Shown: positions 54,950 to 64,000 of the stretch, one piece after another
How positions within the stretch are numbered: the first letter of the stretch is position 1
How the letters are laid out: each line of letters begins with the position of its first letter
Source: Pseudophaeobacter sp. EL27
GTDB lineage: Bacteria > Pseudomonadota > Alphaproteobacteria > Rhodobacterales > Rhodobacteraceae
Assembly (NCBI RefSeq): GCF_900313025.1
Contig: NZ_OMPQ01000004.1
Location: forward strand, 1-64,000
DNA length: 64,000 nt
Reading direction: 5' to 3'
Position numbers and translations under genes: made by a program
Notes under the pieces: generated by a model
Told to the model about the DNA's origin: nothing
The model's input: the letters and a program-made list of their open reading frames with translations, nothing else
Databases searched by the model: none

Positions 54950-55693
54950 TCAGAAATCGTAGCGTACTCCGAAAATAGGTCCAGATTGCGTAAGCTTAAA
55001 CTCGTCATCTGAGGGTCCATGCTTGATGTCGAGGTAGCGATAGGCAGCTGTGATGCTCCACTGGTCGTTGACAGAAAAACGAGCAGTGATAAGCGCTTGC
55101 CAGGATTCACTGTCGCTCCGGAAACCACCAAAGTCCACAAAGCCCGCCGCAGTCCAGCGGTCGGAGATTTCGTAGGTGAACCGCGCAGCAATCACCGGAT
55201 CGATCCAACTGTCGCTGAAGCGCTGTGAACGACCGGCGGCTGCGCCCGGCAACAGCGTTAGCGTGGTGTCTGCATCGAACCAGCGCGCGCCGGCGCCCAG
55301 GTCGATGGACCATGCACCCGAGGAGCGCACATTGTACAACCCATATGCATTGAGCACTTGCAATTTGACATCCGCATCGACACCGCCAAAGGCAGGTCCG
55401 GGCGTGCTGCTGGAAAAGGAAATATCTGTATAGGCAAAATCGCCGATCAGGCTCCATGGACCGTTGCGGGCTTCGAGCGCTCCCATGAAGGCGAAATCAA
55501 GGTTTTCGAGAGCGTTGCTAAAGGGCAGCGTAGACTCGACGGTACCCAAAGCTGTCGTGATCGCCGTATCCGTTTCAGCCGCCCAAAGGTAGAACGTAAA
55601 AGATGTGTCCCACGATCTGTCCTGAGCAGTTGCAGGGACCGTGCTGGCCAATAAAACTGCGGTGAGGCACCCGGCAAAACTGGAGACTTTCAT
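54950..55693 (-). CDS. Outer-membrane beta-barrel protein
   Basis: 247 residues. Signal peptide ending ATAQ, then alternating strands (WSLIGDFAYTDISF, LQVLNAYGLYNV, WSITAAYRYLDI) and a terminal Phe (GPIFGVRYDF), the BAM signal. Likely an eight-stranded barrel of the OmpW/OmpA-like kind. It converges on the octaheme gene. Confidence 0.82.
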   Translation of the reverse strand: MKVSSFAGCLTAVLLASTVPATAQDRSWDTSFTFYLWAAETDTAITTALGTVESTLPFSNALENLDFAFMGALEARNGPWSLIGDFAYTDISFSSSTPGPAFGGVDADVKLQVLNAYGLYNVRSSGAWSIDLGAGARWFDADTTLTLLPGAAAGRSQRFSDSWIDPVIAARFTYEISDRWTAAGFVDFGGFRSDSESWQALITARFSVNDQWSITAAYRYLDIKHGPSDDEFKLTQSGPIFGVRYDF

Positions 55694-55961
55694 GATTTCC
55701 CTTTCCTGCAGCAGATGACTTCAAGCAGTTTAGTGGCTGATCATTCCGCAATAATTCATCGATACCAGCACCTATGTAAGAGACCCGGCGCACCGCCAGC
55801 TGAGTGGCAGATGCGAACACCGAACTCAGGTTGGCGGACCAGCAAAACACTGCGGACGAAATTCGCAAACTGGAACTAATAGTGGCTTATTCTCGATCGT
55901 CGCGCTAGCCTCAACAATATCGACTGAATATCATGATTTCATGCCAAAGGGAGATATTACC

Positions 55962-57509
55962 TTGTCATTCACTTATTTAAGACGGTGGAAAGTTGTGGCA
56001 GTCACAGCGCTTGTGGCGTTGTCGGGCGCGGCAGCGGCGCAGGAAAACAAGCCGAATATTCTGGTCATTTGGGGCGACGATGTGGGCTGGAACAACACCA
56101 GCGCCTATAATCGCGGCATGATGGGTTACCAGACTCCCAACATCGACCGGATTGCCAATGAGGGTGCGATGTTCACTGACTGGTATGGCCAGCAAAGCTG
56201 TACTGCCGGGCGCGCCGCCTTTGTCACCGGACAAAGCCCATTCCGCACAGGACTGTTGAAAGTTGGTCTGCCAGGTGCCGAAGAGGGCATGTCAGTACTT
56301 GATCCGACGATTGCGGGGCTGCTGAAGAACCACGATTACATGACGGCGCAGTATGGTAAGAACCACCTCGGCGATCTTGATTCCATGTTGCCCACGAACC
56401 ACGGTTTCGACGAGTTTTTCGGTAACCTCTACCACCTGAATGCCGAGGAAGAGCCAGAGCATCCCGACTATCCGCAGGATCCCGCATTCCGTGAGGCCTT
56501 TGGCCCGCGCGGTGTGATCAAATCCAACGTTGACGGCAACCTGGAAGATACAGGACCGCTGACCAAGAAGCGTATGGAAACCGTGGACGAGGAAATCCTT
56601 GCCGGGGCGGTCGACTTCATGGAGCGTGCAGTTGACGCGGAACGTCCGTTCTTTATGTGGGTCGCGTTCACACGGATGCACGTCAACACGCACCTCAAGC
56701 CCGAATCTCAGGGTGTGACCGGCCTTGGTATCTATGCTGACGGGATGGTTGAGCATGACGGCCATGTCGGTCAGATCCTTGACAAGCTCGACGAACTGGG
56801 CGTCGCTGACAATACGATCATCATGTATTCCTCTGACAACGGGGCGGAGATGTTCACTTGGCCGGATGGCGGTAGCACGCCATTCCGCAATGAGAAGAAC
56901 TCCAACTGGGAAGGCGGCTACCGCGTGCCCACGATGATCAAGTGGCCCGGCGTGATCGAACCCGGCACGGTGTATAACGATGTGTTCAGCCATGAGGACA
57001 TGCTGCCGACACTGCTGGCAGCCGCTGGTGAGCCGGACGTCAAGGAAAAGCTGCTGGAAGGTCACTCGGCCATTGGTCGTGACTACAAGGTGCATCTGGA
57101 CGGCTACAACTTGATGCCCTACTTTAGCGGCGAAACCGATGAAGCGCCCCGCAAGGAGTTCTTCTATTGGACCGATGACGGCTCGCTTGCAAACCTGCGC
57201 TATGACCGCTGGAAGATGGTGTTCATGGAGCAGCGCGCGGAAGGGTTTTCCGTTTGGGAAGAACCCCTGATCACTCTGCGTGTGCCCAAGCTGATGGACA
57301 TGCGGGGCGACCCGTTCGAGAAGGCCGACGAGGAGTCAGAAAACTACGCGATGTGGCGCTTTGACCGGGTGTTCCTGATCCTGCCTGCAGTGCAATACGT
57401 GGCGCAGCATCTGGCGACCTACCAGCAGTATCCGCCGCGTCAGGCGCCGGGCAGCTTCAACCTGGATGCCGTGCTGGAAACCCTGCAAAGCAACCCGAGC
57501 TCGAACTAA
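55962..57509 (+). CDS. Arylsulfatase
   Basis: 515 residues from TTG 55962, which has GGGAG eight bases upstream; ATG 55941 lacks a ribosome site but adds only 7 residues. Signal peptide (VVAVTALVALSGAAAAQ). Sulfatase motifs: ILVIWGDDVGWNN (metal Asp), CTAGRAAF with the Cys that becomes formylglycine, GKNHLGD, and SSDNGAE. No formylglycine-generating enzyme is in the window. The substrate is unknown. It is followed by a terminator. Confidence 0.93.
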   Translation: MSFTYLRRWKVVAVTALVALSGAAAAQENKPNILVIWGDDVGWNNTSAYNRGMMGYQTPNIDRIANEGAMFTDWYGQQSCTAGRAAFVTGQSPFRTGLLKVGLPGAEEGMSVLDPTIAGLLKNHDYMTAQYGKNHLGDLDSMLPTNHGFDEFFGNLYHLNAEEEPEHPDYPQDPAFREAFGPRGVIKSNVDGNLEDTGPLTKKRMETVDEEILAGAVDFMERAVDAERPFFMWVAFTRMHVNTHLKPESQGVTGLGIYADGMVEHDGHVGQILDKLDELGVADNTIIMYSSDNGAEMFTWPDGGSTPFRNEKNSNWEGGYRVPTMIKWPGVIEPGTVYNDVFSHEDMLPTLLAAAGEPDVKEKLLEGHSAIGRDYKVHLDGYNLMPYFSGETDEAPRKEFFYWTDDGSLANLRYDRWKMVFMEQRAEGFSVWEEPLITLRVPKLMDMRGDPFEKADEESENYAMWRFDRVFLILPAVQYVAQHLATYQQYPPRQAPGSFNLDAVLETLQSNPSSN

Positions 57510-57519
57510 GCTCTGAATG

Positions 57520-57551
57520 GGACCCGCAGGCGCAAGGCTTGCGGGTCCTTT
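57520..57551 (+). terminator. Terminator after the arylsulfatase
   Basis: GGACCCGCA and TGCGGGTCC form a perfect 9-bp stem around an 11-nt loop, followed by TTTG. Confidence 0.7.
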
Positions 57552-57626
57552 GCCCAAGTGGCGTTATTCGGATCGCTGGCGCAGGCCAATTCGAAGTCGC
57601 ACAAGCTTCTCATGACTGGAGACATC

Positions 57627-59324
57627 ATGCTGGGCCGCATTCCCGCACTAAATGCCGCCGGTATAGCTACCCTGTTGCTTTCCACGACTGCTTTTGCACA
57701 GGAAGCTGAAGCCCCGCCAAAACTGGTGTTGCAGATCACCGTGGACCAGTTGCGTGGCGATATGATTGATCGGTTCCGCGCGGGACTGGGAAAAGGAGGT
57801 TTCAACCGCCTTTTGAAAAGCGGTGTGCATTTCGCCAATGCCCATCACCGCCACGCAAACACCGAGACAATCGTTGGCCATACTACTCTGTCTACCGGCA
57901 CTGATCCGGGCATCCACGGCATGGTTGCCAATCTGTGGTTTGACCGTGGCACAGGCACCACCTTTTACAATGTGCAGGATCCCGATTATCCACTGGTGGG
58001 GGCCTTGGGCGTTGATGCAGGCACTGAAATAGACCCGACCCAACGCGCCGCGACCACGGATGGACGCTCGCCCCGTAACATCCTGACCTCGACAATTGGT
58101 GATGAGATCCGTATGCATTATGGCCCTGACACCAAGGTTTTTGGCGTCTCCGTCAAAGACCGGGGGGCGATCTCTTTTGCGGGTCATTCAGGGCAGGCCT
58201 ATTGGTTCTCCAAGTCCGAAGGACGTTTTGTCACCTCCACCTTTTACCGCGAGGACTATCCAGCATGGATGTCTGATTGGGAGCTCCAGGGTTTCGTGAA
58301 CTCCTATGCAGATTCCGTCTGGACGCCGATGCTGCCCGCAGAGAATTACTTGTTCTGGGACAAGGACGATCAGCCCTGGGAGACCGATTTCCCCGGTTTC
58401 GGGCGCACCTTTCCGCATGCCTACCCTATGGAAGACAACAGGTATTATACCACATTGCTGACGCTCAGCCCGGCTGGAGATGAGGTCACGGTGGATTTTG
58501 CCAAAGCGTTGATGAGCGCAGAAGCGGTAGGGCAGGATGATGTGCCTGACTTCATGAGCGTCAGCTTGTCGTCAACCGATTATGTTGGCCACATCTTTGG
58601 CCCGTCCAGCCTTGAAGCAGAGGACAATTTCAAACGTCTTGACCAGACGCTGGCGGATTTTCTTGACTTTGTTGACGACAGCGTGGGCCTTGACCAGACG
58701 CTGGTTGTGCTATCGTCCGATCACGGTGCGCCCGAGGCGCCGGGTTATCTCAACAGTCTGGGCATCGAAGCCCAGAGTTTCGAATTCGAAGCCGCTGCCA
58801 AGTCAGCTGGGTTTGCACGGCTGAAAGAGCGGTTCGGGATTGGCGAGGCCCTGCTCAATAGCTTCACCAACCCTTACGTTTACCTTGACCGTGCTGCGAT
58901 AGAGGCGGCAGGCGCCACGCTGGCAGAGGTCGAAGAGGCCGTGGCAGCGGAGCTTCAGAAAATGCCCGGCATCGCCTTTGCCATCACCAGCTCGAACCTG
59001 CGGCGCGGCGCGGTCCCGGATACCAAAATCGCCCGTGCGGTGATGGCGAACTTTCATGCCGACCGATCTGGCGACATTTACGTGGTGTTCGAGCCTCACT
59101 GGTTCGTGGCCGAGTTCGACAGTCTGACTGTGGCCTCAGCCCATGGTTCACCATGGATATATGACACGCACGTTCCTGTCATTTTCTCTGGAGCCGGTAT
59201 CGTAAACGCCCGCGTGGAACGCCGCGTCGAGACGGTCGATGTGGCGGCTACTATTGCCTCGATCATGCGCACGAAGCCACTCAGCGGTGCGGTGGGCCTG
59301 CCTTTGTTGGAGGCGTTGCAGTAG
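57627..59324 (+). CDS. PafA-like alkaline phosphatase
   Basis: 565 residues from ATG 57627 (GGAG six bases before). Signal peptide ending TAFAQ. Alkaline phosphatase superfamily motifs: ITVDQLRGDM (metal Asp), HANTETIVGHTTLSTG with the Thr nucleophile, SSTDYVGHIFGP, VLSSDHGAPEAPGY. PafA-type enzymes are calcium-independent, broad phosphomonoesterases in the periplasm. It shares the superfamily fold with the sulfatase upstream but is not close to it. Confidence 0.9.
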   Translation: MLGRIPALNAAGIATLLLSTTAFAQEAEAPPKLVLQITVDQLRGDMIDRFRAGLGKGGFNRLLKSGVHFANAHHRHANTETIVGHTTLSTGTDPGIHGMVANLWFDRGTGTTFYNVQDPDYPLVGALGVDAGTEIDPTQRAATTDGRSPRNILTSTIGDEIRMHYGPDTKVFGVSVKDRGAISFAGHSGQAYWFSKSEGRFVTSTFYREDYPAWMSDWELQGFVNSYADSVWTPMLPAENYLFWDKDDQPWETDFPGFGRTFPHAYPMEDNRYYTTLLTLSPAGDEVTVDFAKALMSAEAVGQDDVPDFMSVSLSSTDYVGHIFGPSSLEAEDNFKRLDQTLADFLDFVDDSVGLDQTLVVLSSDHGAPEAPGYLNSLGIEAQSFEFEAAAKSAGFARLKERFGIGEALLNSFTNPYVYLDRAAIEAAGATLAEVEEAVAAELQKMPGIAFAITSSNLRRGAVPDTKIARAVMANFHADRSGDIYVVFEPHWFVAEFDSLTVASAHGSPWIYDTHVPVIFSGAGIVNARVERRVETVDVAATIASIMRTKPLSGAVGLPLLEALQ

Positions 59325-59575
59325 CCGTTCACAGGCTGTGCCATCGCATGGCGGTTTCTTCAGTCTGGGATGTAAGGTCGCCGTACAGCTCATCGTGACT
59401 GATGAGGATTGCTTTATGTAGGAATGGACAGACTGTACGGCTAGTCCACGGTTGTAACCGCTGGATGTGTGAAGCTCGTGTGCAATCTAAAATGAAGGCT
59501 ACAAAGCGCGCGAAAGCAGCCTTCTGCGCAAACGCAGCGATTTCACACTTCGTCCGCAGTCCTACCCTCTAGTGG

Positions 59576-60061
59576 TCACAAGTGCTGCAGCACGGGGTGA
59601 ATGGCTGGTTTGGTGAAGCTGCACAGCAGCTGACCTGACACGGCCAACGTCAGCTCCGGGCCGTCCGTGAAGACGGCCCACGCCTTTAGATTTCGATGAC
59701 TTGGGCGATAGCGAGTGCGTTCCATAGGCGCTGGCCCTATCGCGTTCACAGCCAGAACCCGCATCATGTGATCAGCATCGATCTCATTCAGCGACTTTTC
59801 AGGTCTCTTCCCCACAGAGGCGAGAATACCGCTGGCTACTATGACCGTTTGGAACGTTCCACTGAGGTGGTCCATATGAAGTTTCACTTTGTCTGGATCC
59901 GAAATATCAAAACCATCGCTGGATCGAGACAAGTTCGTCACATCAGCGCCTTTGGATACGAGTGCGCGGGACAAAGCAGCACCTATTCCACCAGAGCCCC
60001 CCACAATCAGTGCGCGATGCTCTCCCACATTTTTACGAGAGACATCATGAGTGCAGTTCAT
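59576..60061 (-). pseudogene. Truncated short-chain dehydrogenase
   Basis: 161 codons. The first ~110 are an SDR N-terminal half: nucleotide site LIVGGSGGIGAALSR, then VASGIL and MRVLAVNAIGP. After NAIGP the expected continuation, with the catalytic Ser and YxxxK, is replaced by unrelated sequence. Part of that is dispersed repeat C (59601-59623). The enzyme is therefore cut off and almost certainly inactive. It starts 2 bp after the small membrane gene upstream of it. Confidence 0.8.
59601..59623 (+). repeat. Dispersed repeat C
   Basis: ATGGCTGGTTTGGTGAAGC is the exact reverse complement of 61914-61932 and matches 39951-39973 with two changes. Confidence 0.75.
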
Positions 60062-60063
60062 GG

Positions 60064-60327
60064 TTATCGCTTTTGTAACAAATTGGGATTTTGAGTGCTC
60101 TGAAACACGACCAGAGTCGTAAAAACCGCACTCAAAATCAAGACATGTGCGATAGACGAAATACCGAATGCCAAATAGCTACCAATCGATATTGAAAAGA
60201 CTGCACTCCACATCCAGGCTAGGAGTTGCATCAGCATATATGCTGCAGGGAGTGGAATGTTCTGTAACGGGTTCTCCCGACCATCCATCAGAGACGCCCA
60301 GGTGGTTTTAAAAGTTTTGATCAACAT
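60064..60327 (-). CDS. Small membrane protein
   Basis: 87 residues with two likely membrane segments (AYMLMQLLAWMWSAVFSISI and SIAHVLILSAVFTTLVVF). Function unknown. It is translated just before the broken SDR gene, probably as one mRNA. Confidence 0.6.
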   Translation of the reverse strand: MLIKTFKTTWASLMDGRENPLQNIPLPAAYMLMQLLAWMWSAVFSISIGSYLAFGISSIAHVLILSAVFTTLVVFQSTQNPNLLQKR

Positions 60328-60561
60328 TTTTCTTCCTCCTACTCACTATACGGCCCAAAAATGACTTTGGATCAGTCAGAAATGTTTTAAGCGGGCGGAA
60401 TGGGATGGGCGGTCTCTTCACAGAGCCGATTTTACTGGTAACCTGCACTTCAGATGCAACAAAGGTCATGGCGCTCACGCGCTTGCTTCTGTCACGGCGA
60501 ATGATGGCAGTGAGCCCAAAGCCCTTGCCATTCTACAGAAGTCAAAGCACGGATTTCTTGG

Positions 60562-61302
60562 TCAGATTGCTCGTAAGAGAAGCTCGAACATTAACATGCC
60601 GGCTATCGACATGGTCACGGCGTTGGCGATCATTGGGCTGGTTGCGTTCTCCAGAGCCTCCGGGATCAATTCGGATAGTGTCATCCAGATCATAGCGCCA
60701 GCAGCCAGGCCCAGCCCAAAAGGTAGGAATGGGGTAAAGAAAGTCACAAACATAAAGGCGGGTACAGCCAGGATTGGTTGAGGCAAGCTCGAAAAAACGC
60801 TCCATCCGATCGCCTGCCAGATCTTGGCCCCCCTAGGGATCAATACAAGAGCGATCGCTAGGCCCTCGGGGATATTGTGTACCGCGATAGCTGCAGTAAT
60901 GAACTCTCCTAAATTGCCTTCTCCTGCAAAAGCGACTCCCACGCCCACGCCCTCAGCCGCAGAATGCAAAGTCATGATCCCGACAATCATGACCATTTTG
61001 AGTGCATCGGCGCCCTGGATAGCCCCTATGTGAAAATCATCGTGGCGTGCAATGAAGCTGTGGCTGAATGCGATAAACACAAAACCACCAAGCAAACCCA
61101 AAATCGTGCGAATGGGGCTAAGCTCGACACCTTCCTTGAGCAGGCTGAAACTGGCGGCGATCATCAACCCTGCAGCGATGCCGTTGCAAATGGAGACAGC
61201 TTTGGGCGACATTCCGCGCCAAACAGCAAACGGTAAAGGGCCAAGACCGGTTGCCAAGGCCGTGACAAGCGCTGCAAGAAAAACAAGGATGACTGGGTCC
61301 AT
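60562..61302 (-). CDS. ZIP-family metal transporter
   Basis: 246 residues, about eight membrane segments. ZIP ligands are visible: HSAAEGVGVGVAF and HNIPEGLAIAL in the metal path, and SELIPEA later. ZIP proteins import Zn, Fe or Mn into the cytoplasm. Two Irr-type palindromes upstream (61364-61398) suggest iron-dependent control, so iron or manganese may be the substrate. Confidence 0.92.
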   Translation of the reverse strand: MDPVILVFLAALVTALATGLGPLPFAVWRGMSPKAVSICNGIAAGLMIAASFSLLKEGVELSPIRTILGLLGGFVFIAFSHSFIARHDDFHIGAIQGADALKMVMIVGIMTLHSAAEGVGVGVAFAGEGNLGEFITAAIAVHNIPEGLAIALVLIPRGAKIWQAIGWSVFSSLPQPILAVPAFMFVTFFTPFLPFGLGLAAGAMIWMTLSELIPEALENATSPMIANAVTMSIAGMLMFELLLRAI

Positions 61303-61363
61303 GACGAGCCTCGAATTGTACAGGAGTTCTAACGCAAAGAGGGTTGCGAGACTCGCTCATACT

Positions 61364-61398
61364 TAGAATTGTTCTAGAAGTACTTTAGAACGATTCTA
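61364..61398. promoter_or_regulatory. Pair of Irr-type (ICE) operators
   Basis: TAGAATTGTTCTA (61364-61376) and TAGAACGATTCTA (61386-61398), each a near palindrome, centred 22 bp apart. The second extends to TTTAGAAC-GATTCTA, close to the Irr box TTTAGAA-TTCTAAA known from Alphaproteobacteria. They lie about 60-95 bp upstream of the ZIP gene. Confidence 0.65.
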
Positions 61399-61835
61399 GT
61401 TCTCTGTGAAGCTCCTTTACCCGGCTTCTGAAAACGGCTTGCCTGTAGCGAAGGCAAAGCTGATATACTCATCCCCAAAGCAAAACGACAGTAAAGTCCG
61501 CACTGCCGCCCTCCAGCCCCCAATTTTCGCTGCAACCTCATCAATGACCGCTTCTCAAGCGGCATCGCAGCGATGGAAGGCTGTGTTCCCTGGCCGAAAG
61601 GCGGGCTTTGCAAGGGTCGGTATCTGCGCATAGCTGCTGCAGGTGTTGCTGCGGCATAGGCGATCCAACGCGAGGGTGGTTCTATGACCGCTTTCGGGAA
61701 ACTGACCCTCAAACCTCGCAGCTGCGGCATTGTTGGCGTGGAACTCCTTGTGGATGACTGCTTAGGGCTGGGAACAGACCTCTAGTGATCATCTGAGCGG
61801 CGACCGTTGATTGCTTAGCTTCAGAGGTCTGCAAT

Positions 61836-61860
61836 GCGCAGATTGCGACCTTTGCAAAGT
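61836..61860 (+). repeat. Dispersed repeat A
   Basis: Exact 25-base reverse complement of 8275-8299 inside the transposon. Confidence 0.85.
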
Positions 61861-61913
61861 GAGGCGAGCGGCCCAGAGCTGCCTTTTGCTGGTGGATCAA
61901 CTGCTGCATTGCG

Positions 61914-61932
61914 GCTTCACCAAACCAGCCAT
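61914..61932 (-). repeat. Dispersed repeat C
   Basis: GCTTCACCAAACCAGCCAT, exact reverse complement of 59601-59619. Confidence 0.75.
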
Positions 61933-62019
61933 TCGACACACGGTGCAGCATTTTTGACGGCTAAGCGGCAGAACTGCGGACAAAGCGTCAGTTCGCTGCA
62001 ATTTCGCCAACGTCCGCAG

Positions 62020-62727
62020 TCATTGGCCGTGCAGTTGAGCGTAAATTCCGGCGGCTAGATTGAGGTCCCAGTCATCGTTTGGCGCGTATCGCCATTCTCG
62101 TTCTTCCCACTTGCCATCGATCCATTGGGCAAAAAAGTATCGTACAAAGTCTGGTTTGTGGCGGCCTAGAGACCCAGACAACCTTTCCCTCGCTTTGTCA
62201 GGGATGGTTGCAAGTGCACTGTTCACGTCTTCCTGCGACGCGGGCTCAAATTCATCTAAGTCCCATGCCCCATGGCGCACCAACCAAGGGCCGAAGTCGT
62301 CGGCCCATTCAAACGTCTTCTTAGACGTCGCTTCCATGTATCCGCATACGGCCATAGCAACACAAACCTCGTTTAAGGCATATCTAAATGGGGTCACAGC
62401 CTCGTGGTGTTGATACAGTTCGTTGACGTAGTGAGAGTGGCAAGCCAGCCCGTCAAGAAGGTGATCAAGATCGCTACGCTTATGTGAATCTCCCAAGGTG
62501 GGTTGGCCGTCGTGCGATTCCAATACCTGCCAATATTTGTCTTCAGAAGCAAGCAAACCCACTCGTTCTAAGGCGTTGCAGCTAATCTCATAGTTGCTTT
62601 GAGCCAAGTCGTGCAAAAGGTCCGGCGCGGGTGACACATCAACGAGGTGCGACAGCATTTCTTCACGTAACCAGAGCGCAACCGCCTGAAGAAGAGTAGC
62701 TTCCTTTATGGAGAGTTTTTCGACCAT
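62020..62727 (-). CDS. Hypothetical soluble protein
   Basis: 235 residues, acidic, with many Trp and His residues (WLREEMLSHLVD, WADDFGPWLVRHGAWDL) and predicted mainly helical. No signal peptide, membrane helix or family motif recognised. It stands alone between repeat-rich stretches. Confidence 0.7.
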   Translation of the reverse strand: MVEKLSIKEATLLQAVALWLREEMLSHLVDVSPAPDLLHDLAQSNYEISCNALERVGLLASEDKYWQVLESHDGQPTLGDSHKRSDLDHLLDGLACHSHYVNELYQHHEAVTPFRYALNEVCVAMAVCGYMEATSKKTFEWADDFGPWLVRHGAWDLDEFEPASQEDVNSALATIPDKARERLSGSLGRHKPDFVRYFFAQWIDGKWEEREWRYAPNDDWDLNLAAGIYAQLHGQ

Positions 62728-63157
62728 CTTTTATCCCAACTTTGCGCGCTAAGCGTCAAACCGGACATTGGTTCATCACGCAGCATTGGTCAAATTGGGC
62801 CCAGAGCTGCCCTGCGGCAGAGCGGCAACGTGATCGCTAGCCTGGACGGTCGATGGCACGTTTGCCAGCGGCGGCAGGCAGCCCTAAGGGGCCCCTAACA
62901 TGGCGTGCTTCGCCCTCAATGCTGCATCTGCGAGATTTGAAGGTCAGCTTCCCGAAAGCAGACTTTTAGCGGTTCAGGCTGCCCGATCGGATGCTGCGAC
63001 TGCACCCACGGCAGCGAAGCGCAGAGAGCGACCTTTGCAAAGTTCGCCTTTCAACCTAGGAAAACCGCCTGTTACCGCTGCGATGCCGCGACAGAAGCGA
63101 TTATTGAAGAGAGGCGCCGTACACGACGCCTCTCTCAAACCAACAGTGCTGATTATC
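62728..63157. other. Gene-poor stretch with a hairpin
   Basis: About 430 bp with a partial repeat A copy (63028-63043). GAGAGGCG and CGCCTCTC (63109-63134) form a perfect 8-bp stem, a likely terminator for the BCCT gene on the minus strand. Confidence 0.5.
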
Positions 63158-64000
63158 CTAGTCAGTCGAAGATGGCAGAGCCTCCCGTTTCCCGTCACGG
63201 AAAAGCGCTTTGATCAGAGCCAGACACATTAGGCCCATCACTACGGTAAAGGGTAGCGCCCCAATGATCATGGCACTTTTCAAAGCCTCCATTGGATCGG
63301 CTCCACCATTGGTCTTGCCAGCGATAAGAAGTGCGCCGATTACAAACGTCAGCAGCACCCCCCAAACGATACGATGTTTGATGCCAGTGTCCTGCTCGCC
63401 ACCGGACATGATGGTATTCATCACCAGAATGCCCGAGTCCGCAGATGTGACCAGGAAAGTCATGATTAAGACTACGCTCATGATTGTGATCCCGGATAGG
63501 AAGCCGCCAGAGATCATTTCCCCAAGAGTGACAAAAAGCTTGGATGTGTTGGATGCGCCGATAATTACACCTTCGGCCGCTCCGCTGAGTTCTAGATCAA
63601 TGGCTGTGCCGCCCAGAATGGTCATCCAGGCAAAGCAAACCATCGCAGGTGCAAAGACGCAGCCAATGATGAATTCACGTACGGTGCGACCTCTGGAGAT
63701 CCGGGCAAGAAACAGACCGACAAAGGGTGAAAAGGCAATCCACCAGGCCCAATAGAAGGTTGTCCAACCAGCCTGCCAGCCAAACTGACGCCCTTCATTC
63801 CCAGCTTCATACACCGCAGCCAGAGTTTCCGCTGGAAGCTCAGCTGCGGCGCCTGTCAGTCCGCCAACAAAACCATCATAGGAACCCCAGGCATTAGTGG
63901 CACCGGCTTTAAGGTCGCCAGCCAAAGGTTTTGCTGCCTCAGGCAAGGCTGCAGCAAAGGCGTCAGCTGATTGCGGACCGTAGGCGCCGAAGCTGAGTGA
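63158..64000 (-). CDS. BCCT-family transporter (partial, 5' end outside)
   Basis: The visible C-terminal ~280 residues of a betaine/choline/carnitine-type carrier. The helix 8 region is WTTFYWAWWIAFSPFVGLFL and ARISRGRTVREF, followed by MTFLVTSADSGILVMN, all family hallmarks. The frame stays open to the window edge. It takes up compatible solutes or related trimethyl-ammonium or sulfonium compounds; in marine bacteria DMSP is also a known substrate of the family. The C-terminal tail is short (DGKREALPSSTD). Confidence 0.93.
   Translation of the reverse strand, partial: SLSFGAYGPQSADAFAAALPEAAKPLAGDLKAGATNAWGSYDGFVGGLTGAAAELPAETLAAVYEAGNEGRQFGWQAGWTTFYWAWWIAFSPFVGLFLARISRGRTVREFIIGCVFAPAMVCFAWMTILGGTAIDLELSGAAEGVIIGASNTSKLFVTLGEMISGGFLSGITIMSVVLIMTFLVTSADSGILVMNTIMSGGEQDTGIKHRIVWGVLLTFVIGALLIAGKTNGGADPMEALKSAMIIGALPFTVVMGLMCLALIKALFRDGKREALPSSTD

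Larger units (their letters stand above)
61399..62019. other. Gene-poor stretch with dispersed repeats
   Basis: About 620 bp with repeat A copies at 61605-61630 (imperfect) and 61836-61860, repeat B at 61715-61728 and repeat C at 61914-61932. Small frames here look like noise. Confidence 0.5.

Overview
The window looks like an alphaproteobacterial chromosome of the Rhodobacterales (Roseobacter) type. The grounds are an rRNA operon that ends 23S-5S-tRNA-fMet, a BCCT carrier, Irr-type iron operators and gene content typical of that group. No species can be named from the sequence alone.

Left flank (1-1470): the 3' end of 23S rRNA, 5S rRNA, tRNA-fMet, a decayed IS3-family transposase fragment and a tRNA-Arg(TCT).

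Mobile element (1471-45613): about 44 kb that I read as one Tn7-like transposon starting 11 nt past the 3' end of tRNA-Arg. Its terminal inverted repeats carry a 12-bp motif, GCATAAGTRTGC, which recurs near the right end as likely TnsB sites. A tniQ/tnsD gene, with two unknown genes upstream in the same operon, lies at the left end. A tnsA-tnsB-tnsC operon lies at the right end. There are no cas genes or CRISPR arrays, so targeting is presumably by the TniQ/TnsD protein. Immediately beyond the right end is a 643-bp copy of the left end plus the 3' part of tniQ (45620-46262), a remnant of a second related element. The cargo has two parts. One is a defence and addiction block (4.9-11.4 kb): a Septu-like AAA ATPase/HNH nuclease pair, two HTH regulators and a HipBA pair. 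The other is a copper island of about 27 kb (11.8-39.2 kb). A lone TIR protein sits at 39.2-39.5 kb.

The copper island appears to cover the main steps of copper handling. CueR controls a P-type ATPase exporter and a CopZ chaperone through two recognisable MerR-type promoters. Two multicopper oxidases, an outer-membrane PcoB/CopB protein, a cupredoxin, CopG (DUF411) and a YHS protein act in the periplasm. Four c-type cytochromes and a DsbA/ScsC-like thioredoxin surround the second oxidase. A CopRS-like two-component system and a CusBA-CusF efflux set complete it. The CusB carries four CusF-like domains in tandem.

Right flank (46544-64000): a MoxR/DUF58/DUF4381/VWA/VWA/BatD operon followed by an octaheme cytochrome, an outer-membrane protein, an arylsulfatase, a PafA-like phosphatase, a truncated SDR, a ZIP transporter behind two Irr-type palindromes, an unknown gene and the end of a BCCT transporter. 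Short dispersed repeats occur both in the cargo and in this flank.
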